Positions 9,354-17,842 of a stretch of DNA of 64,000 bases are shown piece after piece. Below the pieces are notes generated by a model. That model worked only from the letters and a program-made list of their open reading frames with translations, was not told the DNA's origin and searched no databases. Position 1 is the first letter of the stretch. Every line of letters starts with the position of its first letter. This DNA is from Flagellimonas beolgyonensis (lineage in GTDB: Bacteria; Bacteroidota; Bacteroidia; Flavobacteriales; Flavobacteriaceae). Location: positions 186,001 to 250,000 of the forward strand of contig NZ_RZMY01000006.1 in the NCBI RefSeq assembly GCF_003992615.1. The letters are read 5' to 3'. The position numbers and the translations under genes were made by a program.

Positions 9354-10475
9354 TTGGCTAAAAAGAAAAATAATATAGATTGGTTTGGAATTGTCCTATC
9401 GGACACTTTTGGTGGAGGGTCGGAATTACAGCAAATCAATTTTTTTAAAAATTTAGTGAAGCAAAATCACTATTGTATGATGATTTGCCTTGGCAGAAAA
9501 AATATGGGTTGCTGGGAATTTATGGAGCAAAAGGGCAAGGTTGTTTACTTTCCGTTTGGTCCCAAGTGGATAAAACTAAATTTTCTTTTGCTTTATCCTT
9601 ATTTAATTTTTGTGTTCTCCAGATACAGGATCAGATATACCTTCTCAACCCAAACCTTGATAAATAGTGCCGTAGGATTGTTTAAAAGAATAGGCTTTTT
9701 AAAAAAAACCAAGGTTGTTGTTCGGGAATCAAATTCGATATTCAAACTATTGAAGGGTATAAAATTGCAACGTTATAAATTGGGCTACAAAATTGGGTAT
9801 CAAAAGGTAGATTTGGTCATTTGCCAAACAGTGTTCATGAAAGAACAGTTATTGGAATCCATTCCTTGGTTGAGAAGTAAAAAGGTAGTTGTAATCGAAA
9901 ACCCGATCGATCTAGAAGATATTGCAGAAAAATCCAAGGTACCAATGCCAGAATTAAGCCAAAGTCCACCATATATTGTTGCAGCAGGGTCATTACATCC
10001 AAAAAAGGGATTTGATATTTTAATAGACGCATTTGAAAGGATAAAGGACAAATGGCCCAAGTTGAACCTTTATATTTTGGGAGAAGGTGCTCAACGACCA
10101 TTTCTGGAAGAAAAAATCAAAGCACTTAATTTAAACAACAGGGTATATCTTAAGGGCTTTCAGACGAATGTTTTCCCTTTTTTCAAAATGGCTCAATCCT
10201 GTGTCATGTCTTCCCGAATTGAAGGTTTTCCAAACGTACTTTTACAAATGATGTCACAAAACAATTCAGTGGTAAGTACCCTGTCTGCTGGTGGGATTGA
10301 TAAAATTCCTGGCATTTACACTTGTCCGACAAAAGATGTTGAAGCGCTGGCAATTTCCATGGAAAATGCAATGGTAAACGATAATAGTGCTAAAAGAGCA
10401 ATTTTTAATGAATACCTCGAAAAACGAAGTGTTCAATCATTTTATGAAAAAATTATGGGAGAAATTATCGTTTAA
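9354..10475 (+). CDS. glycosyltransferase family 4
   Basis: A 373-residue GT4 glycosyltransferase. The N-terminal half has a GGGSELQ loop, as in other GT4 enzymes. The C-terminal Glycos_transf_1 domain includes VAAGSLHPKKGFDILIDAF, ILGEGAQRPFLE, and the EX7E-type donor loop RIEGFPNVLLQMMSQ. The start is TTG at 9354, 14 bases after the previous gene, placing the first conserved strand (IDWFGIVLS) correctly near the N-terminus. Substrate cannot be read from the sequence. After this gene the operon is interrupted by 165 AT-rich bases. Confidence 0.85.
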   Translation: MAKKKNNIDWFGIVLSDTFGGGSELQQINFFKNLVKQNHYCMMICLGRKNMGCWEFMEQKGKVVYFPFGPKWIKLNFLLLYPYLIFVFSRYRIRYTFSTQTLINSAVGLFKRIGFLKKTKVVVRESNSIFKLLKGIKLQRYKLGYKIGYQKVDLVICQTVFMKEQLLESIPWLRSKKVVVIENPIDLEDIAEKSKVPMPELSQSPPYIVAAGSLHPKKGFDILIDAFERIKDKWPKLNLYILGEGAQRPFLEEKIKALNLNNRVYLKGFQTNVFPFFKMAQSCVMSSRIEGFPNVLLQMMSQNNSVVSTLSAGGIDKIPGIYTCPTKDVEALAISMENAMVNDNSAKRAIFNEYLEKRSVQSFYEKIMGEIIV

Positions 10476-10640
10476 ATAAAATTGTAGAAAACTGTCAAAA
10501 ACCAATAAACCAAACCATATAAATATTTTCAAAATACTAGCACCATATAATCAACGTTTAGTTTTTTGTGAAATATTATTTTATTCAATTAAATACTTCA
10601 TTTTGGAATTTCATTTCATTAGTTTCCTTCAACCACTAGA
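10476..10640. other. AT-rich intergenic gap inside the capsule operon
   Basis: This is 165 bases of strongly AT-rich sequence between two glycosyltransferase genes on the same strand. No ORF, hairpin terminator or perfect TAnnTTTG promoter element was seen; the nearest resemblance is TCATTTTG shortly before the next gene. It may carry an internal promoter for the distal four genes. Confidence 0.4.
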
Positions 10641-11801
10641 ATGGCAGAGAAAAAGAGAAAAATAATTCGTATAACCACAGTTCCCAACTCATTGGGTGGG
10701 TTACTCCGTGGACAACTCAGATTCATGAGTCAATATTTTGAGGTGGTAGGGATATCCTCACCTGGAGAAGGCAGGCTTGCTGAGGTTGGCATACAGGAAG
10801 GTATCAAGACCTATCCCGTTGAAATGACCCGTAAAATAACTCCTATTAATGATTTAAAGGCACTTTGGACTCTTTACAAAATTTTTAAGTCTGAAAAACC
10901 TGATATTGTCCACACCCATACACCCAAAGCAGGCACTTTGGGCATGATGGCAGCATATTTTGCAGGTGTTCCACACAGATTGCATACCATTGCAGGCTTA
11001 CCTCTTATGGAAGCCACAGGATTAAAACGACTCATATTGGATTTTGTAGAAAAATTGACCTACGGTTGTGCAACCCATGTATATCCCAATTCATTCGGCC
11101 TTCATAAATTTGTCGAGGAACAGAAGTATGCAAAGCCCTGGAAGTTTAAAGTAATTGGCCATGGTAGTTCCAATGGAATTGACATAAATTATTTTGATCC
11201 CAAATTATATGACGAGGACTTTAAAGCAAATTTCCGTAGATCACTGAATATTGAGCCAAACGATTTTGTTTTTGTATTTGTAGGGCGAATTGTTAAAGAT
11301 AAAGGTGTGCAAGAATTGGTCGAAGCCTTTATTGATACCAGAAAACAATTCCATGATATCAAATTAATTTTGGTAGGTGGGCATGAAAAACAACTGGATC
11401 CCATTTCCCTTGAAACCGAACAAAATATTGAAAGTAATGATTCCATAATTTCAGTTGGTTGGCAAGCAGACGTTAGACCATTTTTCGCTATTTCCAATGC
11501 TCTGGCATTTCCCAGTTATCGTGAAGGTTTTCCAAATGTAGTTATGCAAGCCTGTACCATGGGAATTCCTTCCATTGTTTCCGATATCAATGGATGCAAT
11601 GAGCTAATAAGAAATAATAAAAATGGTTTGATAGTACCCGTAAAGGACGTTGAGGCCCTAACCAAGGCCATGGTGGAACTAATAACCACAAAAATAGAAG
11701 AATCCCCAGAAGAAATTCGAAAGTTCATGATAGATAATTTCTCACGTGAGTATGTTCACCAAGAAATTTTGAATTGCTACAATGAACTATTTATTAAGTA
11801 A
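10641..11801 (+). CDS. glycosyltransferase family 4 (CapM/PglA-like)
   Basis: A 386-residue GT4 enzyme. The start IIRITTVPNSLGGLLRGQ and the block HTHTPKAGTLGMMAAYFAGV followed by HTIAGLPL resemble CapM and PglA-type transferases, which add the second sugar (often GalNAc or a related amino sugar) to an undecaprenyl-diphosphate-linked amino sugar. The C-terminal domain carries FVGRIVKDKGVQELVEAF and the donor loop REGFPNVVMQACTMGIPSIV. It stands upstream of a PglD-like acetyltransferase and a PglC-like priming enzyme, which fits a second-sugar transferase in that pathway. Donor not determinable. Confidence 0.87.
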   Translation: MAEKKRKIIRITTVPNSLGGLLRGQLRFMSQYFEVVGISSPGEGRLAEVGIQEGIKTYPVEMTRKITPINDLKALWTLYKIFKSEKPDIVHTHTPKAGTLGMMAAYFAGVPHRLHTIAGLPLMEATGLKRLILDFVEKLTYGCATHVYPNSFGLHKFVEEQKYAKPWKFKVIGHGSSNGIDINYFDPKLYDEDFKANFRRSLNIEPNDFVFVFVGRIVKDKGVQELVEAFIDTRKQFHDIKLILVGGHEKQLDPISLETEQNIESNDSIISVGWQADVRPFFAISNALAFPSYREGFPNVVMQACTMGIPSIVSDINGCNELIRNNKNGLIVPVKDVEALTKAMVELITTKIEESPEEIRKFMIDNFSREYVHQEILNCYNELFIK

Positions 11802-11928
11802 AATATAGCAATAACGATTTTGGTACGAGAAGCATAGTTATTATAACATAAATTAGTGGCCCAAATAAAAACACATTATTCATACCTTTAAGGAACATTC
11901 CTAATCGCTTAACCTCAAGTTAAAACCA

Positions 11929-12582
11929 ATGAAACAGAAAATATCAATCATAGGATCTGGAACATATGGAGAAGTTATATATGAACTTGTCACCCAATTG
12001 GACTATGAAGTTCTTGGATTCTACGATGATAACAAATCTAAACATGGGAATTATATAAACTCTGTTCCAGTTTTAGGAAACATTGATTTTAACAAAATCG
12101 ATGTTGAAAACAACAATTTTGTAGTTGCAATAGGTGATAATGCAATTAGAAGTCACATTTCAAAAATTATTGTAGAAAAAGGTGGATTTCTACCAAACTT
12201 AATACATCCTTCCGTAATCATAAGTGAATCAGCCACTTTGGGTCAGGGATGTGTATTGCATGCAAACTCTTTTATTTGGACCAATGTAAATATCAGTGAT
12301 TTTACCATAATTAGCGTAAATGCCAATATTGCCCATCATACAACAATTAAAACAGGTTGTTTTATTTCCACAGGAGCAAATATTGGAGCAAATATCACAA
12401 TTGAATCCAAGAGCTTTATTGGTATTGGTGCCATTGTGATGACAGGGGTGAAATTGATAGGTAAATCAAGCGTGATCGGCGCTGGAGCAGTCATCATTAA
12501 AGATGTACCCGATTATGCCGTGGTCGTGGGTAATCCTGGAAAAGTCATCAAGACTGTTAATCATCATAATTTAACACCCTGA
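11929..12582 (+). CDS. NeuD/PglD-family sugar O- or N-acyltransferase
   Basis: A 217-residue acetyltransferase. An N-terminal Rossmann-like domain (IIGSGTYGEVIYE, residues 7-19) binds the nucleotide sugar, and a left-handed beta-helix of hexapeptide repeats occupies about 90-205. His136 and His137 in ANIAHHTTI are at the position of the catalytic histidine of PglD. PglD acetylates UDP-4-amino sugars to give UDP-diacetylbacillosamine; NeuD-type relatives acetylate sialic acid. The neighbouring PglC-like gene favours an amino-sugar role. The 4-aminotransferase that usually makes its substrate is not adjacent. Confidence 0.87.
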   Translation: MKQKISIIGSGTYGEVIYELVTQLDYEVLGFYDDNKSKHGNYINSVPVLGNIDFNKIDVENNNFVVAIGDNAIRSHISKIIVEKGGFLPNLIHPSVIISESATLGQGCVLHANSFIWTNVNISDFTIISVNANIAHHTTIKTGCFISTGANIGANITIESKSFIGIGAIVMTGVKLIGKSSVIGAGAVIIKDVPDYAVVVGNPGKVIKTVNHHNLTP

Positions 12583-12633
12583 TTCAATTGGTGCTAATTA
12601 CTGCTATGGCCAAACATCAAGTTTAAAACAAGA

Positions 12634-13278
12634 TTGAGTACATTGTATAAAAATTACATTAAAAGGTTTTTGGATTTTTTAATATCCTCAATTGGACTTC
12701 TCGTTTTATCTCCTGTATTTATACTAATTTATCTATACATGATCATAACCACAAAAGACTCTCCTTTCTTTTTCCAAGAGAGACCGGGCATGGGTGAAAG
12801 AGTGTTCCGGATTATGAAATTCAAGACCATGACCGATGCCCGCGATAACGATGGCAATCTTTTACCTGATAATGAACGTGTTACCAAGTTGGGTAATTTT
12901 ATGCGTAAATTTTCGCTGGACGAAATTCCACAATTGATCAATGTCGTTAAAGGAGACATGAGCCTGATTGGTCCAAGGCCCTTACGTGTACACTACCTTC
13001 CTTATTATACGCACAAAGAACAACTTCGACATACAGTCAGGCCGGGCATTACTGGATTGGCACAGGTTTCCGGTCGTAATGCAATATCTTGGGATGAGAA
13101 ATTGGAAAAAGATGTGGAATATGTTGAAAATATGTCGTTTTTCTTAGATCTAAAAATTCTTCTGAAGACAGCACAAAAAGTACTTAAAGGTTCCGATGTT
13201 ATTCTTATGCAAGGGCCTATGCTTCCGTTTGATCAATATAGAAGAATACAACAAAAAAACAGTGGACTAAAAAAGTAA
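12634..13278 (+). CDS. undecaprenyl-phosphate sugar phosphotransferase (PglC-like priming enzyme)
   Basis: A small monotopic phosphoglycosyl transferase of 214 residues that moves a sugar-1-phosphate from a UDP-sugar to undecaprenyl phosphate and so starts the repeat unit at the inner membrane. One N-terminal re-entrant membrane segment (about 10-36) is followed by KFKTM, LDEIPQLINVVKGDMS, IGPRPL and RPGITGLAQVSGRN. The longest reading uses TTG at 12634; a second TTG at 12643 would give MYKNYIKRFLDF, which aligns better with the paralogue at 15409-16038 (MYQQYIKRTIDF). It is the last gene of the + strand block. Confidence 0.9.
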   Translation: MSTLYKNYIKRFLDFLISSIGLLVLSPVFILIYLYMIITTKDSPFFFQERPGMGERVFRIMKFKTMTDARDNDGNLLPDNERVTKLGNFMRKFSLDEIPQLINVVKGDMSLIGPRPLRVHYLPYYTHKEQLRHTVRPGITGLAQVSGRNAISWDEKLEKDVEYVENMSFFLDLKILLKTAQKVLKGSDVILMQGPMLPFDQYRRIQQKNSGLKK

Positions 13279-13329
13279 GAACCGGTATGGTTACCCATTG
13301 AAAATCCAATTGAAAATTGTTCGGATAGG

Positions 13330-14385
13330 TTACCTTCTCATTTTTATGGTTTCAATTGGAACATTGATACGTCCAATTTCCATTAGTCGGTCACACTTCG
13401 AAAATATTTTCCCAGCTTCATAGTTGTCGAAACAATCCACTTCTGTATTGCCTTGTAGCCAGGCAATATAGATGGCCGCTATGTTGACACCTGCTTCATG
13501 CGAAAAAGGATAACCACCTCCAAAGCGTGGGTTCAATTCCAGCACATGAACCTGTCCATTGGCATAAAAAACATCGCAATCCAAGTTGCCGATATGGCCT
13601 AAGTTTTTCCCAATAGTCCTACCAACTTTTTCTAAATTATCATCTAAAACAGATCGCGCCCTATCCGTTTCTCCAGCGCGCATACCAATTTTTTCTCGGG
13701 CATAGGTTCCATAATAGTTGCCATCAAAATCATTCAAAATATCCATTCCATACTCAACGGCATCCACCTTTTCTTGAATTAGGATTGCTTCGTTCGATGC
13801 CTGCTGGCTTACTTTTTTCAATATCGTTCGTTCCAATCTAATTTTTAAAAGCCGGTAATTCAGTTCCAACTCCTCCATATTCTCTGGAAAATCAATACCG
13901 ATGGAAGCACTTCCCCAACGAGGCTTTATGACAACTGGGAAATTAAGCGCTCCATCATCCAAAGCGTTTACTGCGTCTTCAAAATTGATAAAGGTCATAG
14001 GAGAATTCAATCCAATACTTTCAATAAATTGGTGTGTCTTCCATTTATCGAAACCAATTTCGATTACCTCTTGGCTAGAGATGATTATATTACAAGATGG
14101 TGAACTCAACCTGCTTCGATTTGCCGCCAAAATAGGGAGTTCCAAATCGTTCAACGAAATTACCGCATTGATATCATGATCCTTGATCACATTCTCAAGT
14201 GCAGAAATATAATTTGAATCATAAATACTTGGAACTTTGATGGCCAAATCTGCATCAACCAAAGCCGGGGCCATTAAATTGCTGTCCACTGCAACAACTT
14301 TTCCCTTACCGTTAAGGGCATCCTTGAAATAATTTATCAGATAGTTTCTCCTACCTGCGCAAGTGAATAATATGTTCACAGCCAT
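13330..14385 (-). CDS. ATP-grasp domain carboxylate-amine ligase-like protein
   Basis: A 351-residue ATP-grasp protein. An N-terminal pre-ATP-grasp domain (NILFTCAGRRNYLINYF; VISLNDLELP) precedes the ATP-binding fold, with Lys154 in FPVVIKPRWGSASIG and metal ligands in VLELNPRFGGG (Glu283, Asn285). This layout is shared with carbamoyl-phosphate-synthase-large-chain-like ligases such as PylC. Such enzymes activate a carboxylate as acyl phosphate and join it to an amine. It is the last gene of the - strand decoration block, 16 bases after a FemAB-like acyltransferase, so it may aminoacylate a sugar amine or lipid. Substrates are unknown. Confidence 0.8.
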   Translation of the reverse strand: MAVNILFTCAGRRNYLINYFKDALNGKGKVVAVDSNLMAPALVDADLAIKVPSIYDSNYISALENVIKDHDINAVISLNDLELPILAANRSRLSSPSCNIIISSQEVIEIGFDKWKTHQFIESIGLNSPMTFINFEDAVNALDDGALNFPVVIKPRWGSASIGIDFPENMEELELNYRLLKIRLERTILKKVSQQASNEAILIQEKVDAVEYGMDILNDFDGNYYGTYAREKIGMRAGETDRARSVLDDNLEKVGRTIGKNLGHIGNLDCDVFYANGQVHVLELNPRFGGGYPFSHEAGVNIAAIYIAWLQGNTEVDCFDNYEAGKIFSKCDRLMEIGRINVPIETIKMRR

Positions 14386-14401
14386 CTTTTTTTTTTGAAT
14401 T

Positions 14402-15412
14402 TCAAGATCTATATTTCGGAAAAAAGTCCGAATTCGAAATCAACTGTTCCTCCGAGCATAATGCATTATATTTTTCCAAATCCACAATATATTTCCAAAT
14501 ATGGAAATTTATATAGTGCTTGGTAAACCTTCTTTTGCCCAACATGACCCCGCCGTTTCTGCCTCCAGGACCTCCGCCCATGTTGATACAAACAATCTCT
14601 TCATTTTTGAACATTCTTCTGGCCTCGTCCCATAAAATGGCCATTGGACTGTTGTCCCTATATTTATCCACAGTCCAGCCAATTTCACTTTCCACAATTT
14701 GATTGGTTTGCACATTTAGCTTACCTGCCATTATCTCATTGTTCTCCGTGTTCACAGCAAACAGAATCTTGGCGTTCACCATTTCATACTCAAATAAGCT
14801 TTTTAAATATTCCTTGGAGAAGAAATATTCTTCAGAACCGCCAATCCGCTCCATGTTCCTATAATGTTGCTCTATGAAAAAATCAATTTCTTCATCATTT
14901 TCACACTCCCTAACAATTGCGTACTCCTGAAGTCTTCTAATTTTTTTCCTGGTACTTTTACTGTATTGTTCTATTTGCTCCTCCTCACTTTCCAATTGAT
15001 CAAAATACATGTTTTCTCCTGTACAGACAATTTCGCCCAAACCAGATAATATTGCGTGCTGTCCCTTGATAAACGGGTTTAGTTTGGAAAATATTGATAC
15101 AATATTATGATCTATCAGGTATTCTTCAAATTCCTTTTTAAAATCAGTATTGTCAAATGTCGATTTCGCAATTTTGGCAACGGGTCCAACCTTTCCGTGG
15201 ACCGAGGTCAAATCAGAACATTCATCATCAATGCTCCTTTTTAAAAAGGGGAACGCAATCAATGTTCCGTTGTTCTCATAAACAATTAAGATGGGGGCCT
15301 CTTCACTTTTCCGATTGTAAAAGTGGTACTTGAATGTATGATAAAAATCGTAGTGTCCTATCCTTAAAAGGACAGAATCCCACTTTTTCTCGTCAAAAAC
15401 CTCAAAAATCAT
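14402..15412 (-). CDS. FemAB/GNAT-type acyltransferase
   Basis: A 336-residue protein resembling FemAB-like acyltransferases with a double GNAT fold. Supporting stretches are YHTFKYHFYNRKSEEAP near the start, SKSTRKKIRRL at about 150-160 before the second domain, and the C-terminal KHYINFHIWKYIVDLEKYN. Related proteins in exopolysaccharide loci transfer an acyl or aminoacyl group. It overlaps the upstream priming transferase by four bases (ATGA), so the two are translationally coupled and probably act on the same glycan. Whether the donor is aminoacyl-tRNA, acyl-CoA or a product of the neighbouring ATP-grasp enzyme is not visible. Confidence 0.75.
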   Translation of the reverse strand: MIFEVFDEKKWDSVLLRIGHYDFYHTFKYHFYNRKSEEAPILIVYENNGTLIAFPFLKRSIDDECSDLTSVHGKVGPVAKIAKSTFDNTDFKKEFEEYLIDHNIVSIFSKLNPFIKGQHAILSGLGEIVCTGENMYFDQLESEEEQIEQYSKSTRKKIRRLQEYAIVRECENDEEIDFFIEQHYRNMERIGGSEEYFFSKEYLKSLFEYEMVNAKILFAVNTENNEIMAGKLNVQTNQIVESEIGWTVDKYRDNSPMAILWDEARRMFKNEEIVCINMGGGPGGRNGGVMLGKRRFTKHYINFHIWKYIVDLEKYNALCSEEQLISNSDFFPKYRS

Positions 15413-16038
15413 ATGCTTCCCTCCTTTTCCAATAAAAGTCTATCCCTATATTCATCCAATGACTCAATGCCCTCAGACTTGATTTCCGAAGTATTAAAAA
15501 TCTTTTTTACCGTTAAAAGTAATATCCTCATGTCTTCAAATAGTGAAACATTGTTTACATACGCCACATCCAACTGGAGCCTATTGTCCCAATTCAGGGC
15601 ATTTCTTCCAGAAACTTGGGCCAGTCCGGTTATTCCGGGTCGTACCAAATGTCGTTTTACTTCTTCCTCAGTGTAATAGTCCAGATACCTTACATGAAGT
15701 GGCCTTGGGCCAATAAAACTCATGTCGCCTTTTATTACATTGAACAACTGGGGCAACTCGTCCAATGATGTGGAACGAATAAATCTGCCAAGCTTTGTCA
15801 ATCGTTCTTCATTGGCCAAAAGTTCTCCATTGGCATCCCTTTTGTCGTTCATGCTCTTAAATTTAAAAACCTTAAAGATTTTGTTCCCTTTACCAACTCG
15901 GGATTGGGTGAACAACACCTTTCCATCCATGGTAAGGGCCAAGAGCAATGAAATCACCAAAAAAACAGGCAAAAGAAATACCAGTCCAATCATTGCGGCT
16001 AAAAAATCGATTGTTCTTTTGATATATTGCTGGTACAT
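15409..16038 (-). CDS. undecaprenyl-phosphate sugar phosphotransferase (second PglC-like enzyme)
   Basis: A 209-residue small phosphoglycosyl transferase, paralogous to 12634-13278. It has an N-terminal membrane segment (about 10-36), FKFKSM, LDELPQLFNVIKGDMS, IGPRPL and RPGITGLAQVSGRN. It should prime a lipid-linked glycan at the inner membrane. It lies in a block without obvious GT4 glycosyltransferases but rich in modifying enzymes, so it may start a short decorated saccharide or an alternative repeat unit. Two priming enzymes in converging operons imply either two polymers or two initiating sugars. Confidence 0.9.
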   Translation of the reverse strand: MYQQYIKRTIDFLAAMIGLVFLLPVFLVISLLLALTMDGKVLFTQSRVGKGNKIFKVFKFKSMNDKRDANGELLANEERLTKLGRFIRSTSLDELPQLFNVIKGDMSFIGPRPLHVRYLDYYTEEEVKRHLVRPGITGLAQVSGRNALNWDNRLQLDVAYVNNVSLFEDMRILLLTVKKIFNTSEIKSEGIESLDEYRDRLLLEKEGSI

Positions 16039-16084
16039 GTTTCCTTATTTCACTGTTAATTGTACATTTCTGACTAACATATAC

Positions 16085-16870
16085 TTATTTAACTCCCAAA
16101 AATAATCTGCCATAAAAGTATTGGGTTATTGTCGGGTGTGAATAAAACTTCGAAACTTCCTTTTTCTTGTTGGTCTTTTTTTTCTTCGCTGTCTGTGTTC
16201 GTTGATTGATATGTTCTATTGCATGGTCAAAACAATCCAAGCATCCAACTGTCTGCAAAATCTGGTAAGTGTAAAAATTATCGGCTTTGGTAGGCTTGAT
16301 TCTTTTTTGGACTATCACATTTCCCGTATCTATCCCCGAATCAACAAAATGGACCGTTGATCCGAAGTTTTCCTCATCTTTATTGTATAAGGCCCAATAA
16401 CCTCCATGCAATCCACGATAACGAGGCGTGATTCCTATATGAAAGTTGATAATTGGACAATCAATATGGGACAAAGTACTCGATGAAAGAATTGACGTGC
16501 CGTGGACAATGACTAAATCCGGTGCTTTTTGTTTTAGGTAGTCAAGTGTTCGCTTATCGTTGATATTTTCCACTTCGATGGCCTCTTCATGACCTATGGG
16601 ATTTTCTATTTTAAACTTTCCAACTATCTCGTTGATTCTGCGTTTACCTACCCGGATTAGCATTGGAATCACCATTTGACAAAATAAAAATTGTTGACAA
16701 ACCGTAAAGATTCCCATCTTCTTAATCCGGCGTTTAATTCTCTGCCTCCTTATTTTCAACACCTTGTTTGAATTGTCGATGACCACACCAGAAATATCAT
16801 ATTTATCTCTCAGATAGGGATAGGCAATTTTACTTCTTAATGATGTTGATGTTAGTAATACGATTTTCAA
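16085..16870 (-). CDS. formyltransferase-fold protein (sugar or amine N-formyltransferase candidate)
   Basis: A 261-residue protein with the formyl_trans_N fold. The catalytic triad is visible as Asn142 and His144 in NFHIGITPRYRG and Asp181 in VDSGIDTG. Enzymes with these residues transfer a formyl group from N10-formyltetrahydrofolate to an amine; sugar N-formyltransferases such as WlaRD, QdtF and VioF belong here. It lacks the C-terminal domain of methionyl-tRNA formyltransferase and instead has a lysine-rich tail (KKKKTNKKKEV). A basic stretch near residues 38-52 is also unusual. Its place between SGNH and priming-enzyme genes suggests that it formylates an amino sugar. Confidence 0.78.
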   Translation of the reverse strand: MKIVLLTSTSLRSKIAYPYLRDKYDISGVVIDNSNKVLKIRRQRIKRRIKKMGIFTVCQQFLFCQMVIPMLIRVGKRRINEIVGKFKIENPIGHEEAIEVENINDKRTLDYLKQKAPDLVIVHGTSILSSSTLSHIDCPIINFHIGITPRYRGLHGGYWALYNKDEENFGSTVHFVDSGIDTGNVIVQKRIKPTKADNFYTYQILQTVGCLDCFDHAIEHINQRTQTAKKKKTNKKKEVSKFYSHPTITQYFYGRLFLGVK

Positions 16871-16894
16871 AACGCTTCGTTTTTATATTTTCAA

Positions 16895-17842
16895 TTACTT
16901 ATTTTCTTCCTTCATACTGACATAATCCGCAATCAAATCAGCAATCAACGTCCTTCCCTTGTTATTCCAATGTTGGTCGAAAATTAGGGTTTTGGGCACA
17001 TTATCGTTATAAAACACTTGGGCATAATCAATGACATCTATATTTTCATCCTTAAGATAATCCAAAAATCTCTGATCGGTGATGCTTCCATCTAAAAGAA
17101 AGGCGGTTCTATCTTTATCCAAACCGTAACTATCGATCAAACTTTTAAAGTTATTGATAAAGGTGGTAGACAAGTCGATTTGAGCTTCAGTAGTTTCGGA
17201 TTTCTTGGTTCTGTTATTTTTAAAAGCCAAAATCTTGGCAACCATCCGTTTAGCGGGGTCGATCAATCCAATATCCTGTACATAGACCAATAGCTTGCTA
17301 TACTTTAAAAAACCATAGCCTGGAATACGGTTAATGGGTTTATATGCTCCCCTGGTCAAATCATCTTCATACCGAATGGATATCACAATGTAATCGATGG
17401 CTTTAAATTCTTGCGAATAACTTTGTATGGTATGCAATTGGTCCGCCAAATCGTTGGCCGAATGACCGTATTCAAATACCTCCACCTTGCCGTTTAGATT
17501 GTTCTCCACTTTTTTTCCGATAGAATTATCGTAATCTTGATGGAACCCTTCAATAAAAGAGTCCCCAATCAAAGCGACCTCAACCCCATCCTCCGAAGGC
17601 TCGAATTCACGGTATGAGTTGTACCCCGATGAATTAATGTGATATTTTGCAAATACCTGCCGGCGATTGCCGTAAACCGAATACCCTTCTTGGCCTGGCA
17701 CCCATTTGTTCAGACTATCATTATCCACAAATCGTTCTGGTCTATCATTATAGAGATGAAATGCCCTGACCAATATCTCGAGTACTACTAGCGATATGAT
17801 GAAGTACAAAAGTATTTTTGAAACCAATTTTACCATTTCCAT
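16895..17842 (-). CDS. membrane-anchored SGNH/GDSL-like hydrolase (AlgJ/AlgX-type partner)
   Basis: A 315-residue protein with an N-terminal hydrophobic anchor (about residues 5-27) and a periplasmic SGNH domain. Block I is GDSFIEGF with Ser95; block V is FDQHWNNKG with Asp289 and His291. SGNH proteins paired with MBOAT acyltransferases (AlgI with AlgJ/AlgX, PatA with PatB) receive acyl groups and transfer them to a polysaccharide. The gene overlaps the MBOAT gene by one base, which strongly supports such pairing. It probably O-acetylates the glycan in the periplasm. Confidence 0.83.
   Translation of the reverse strand: MEMVKLVSKILLYFIISLVVLEILVRAFHLYNDRPERFVDNDSLNKWVPGQEGYSVYGNRRQVFAKYHINSSGYNSYREFEPSEDGVEVALIGDSFIEGFHQDYDNSIGKKVENNLNGKVEVFEYGHSANDLADQLHTIQSYSQEFKAIDYIVISIRYEDDLTRGAYKPINRIPGYGFLKYSKLLVYVQDIGLIDPAKRMVAKILAFKNNRTKKSETTEAQIDLSTTFINNFKSLIDSYGLDKDRTAFLLDGSITDQRFLDYLKDENIDVIDYAQVFYNDNVPKTLIFDQHWNNKGRTLIADLIADYVSMKEENK

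Noticed and set aside
13279..13329. Terminator in the 51-base convergent spacer between the two polysaccharide blocks
   Set aside because: Only a five-pair AT stem (CAATT/AATTG) and a short GGTTACC direct repeat are present; too weak to call.
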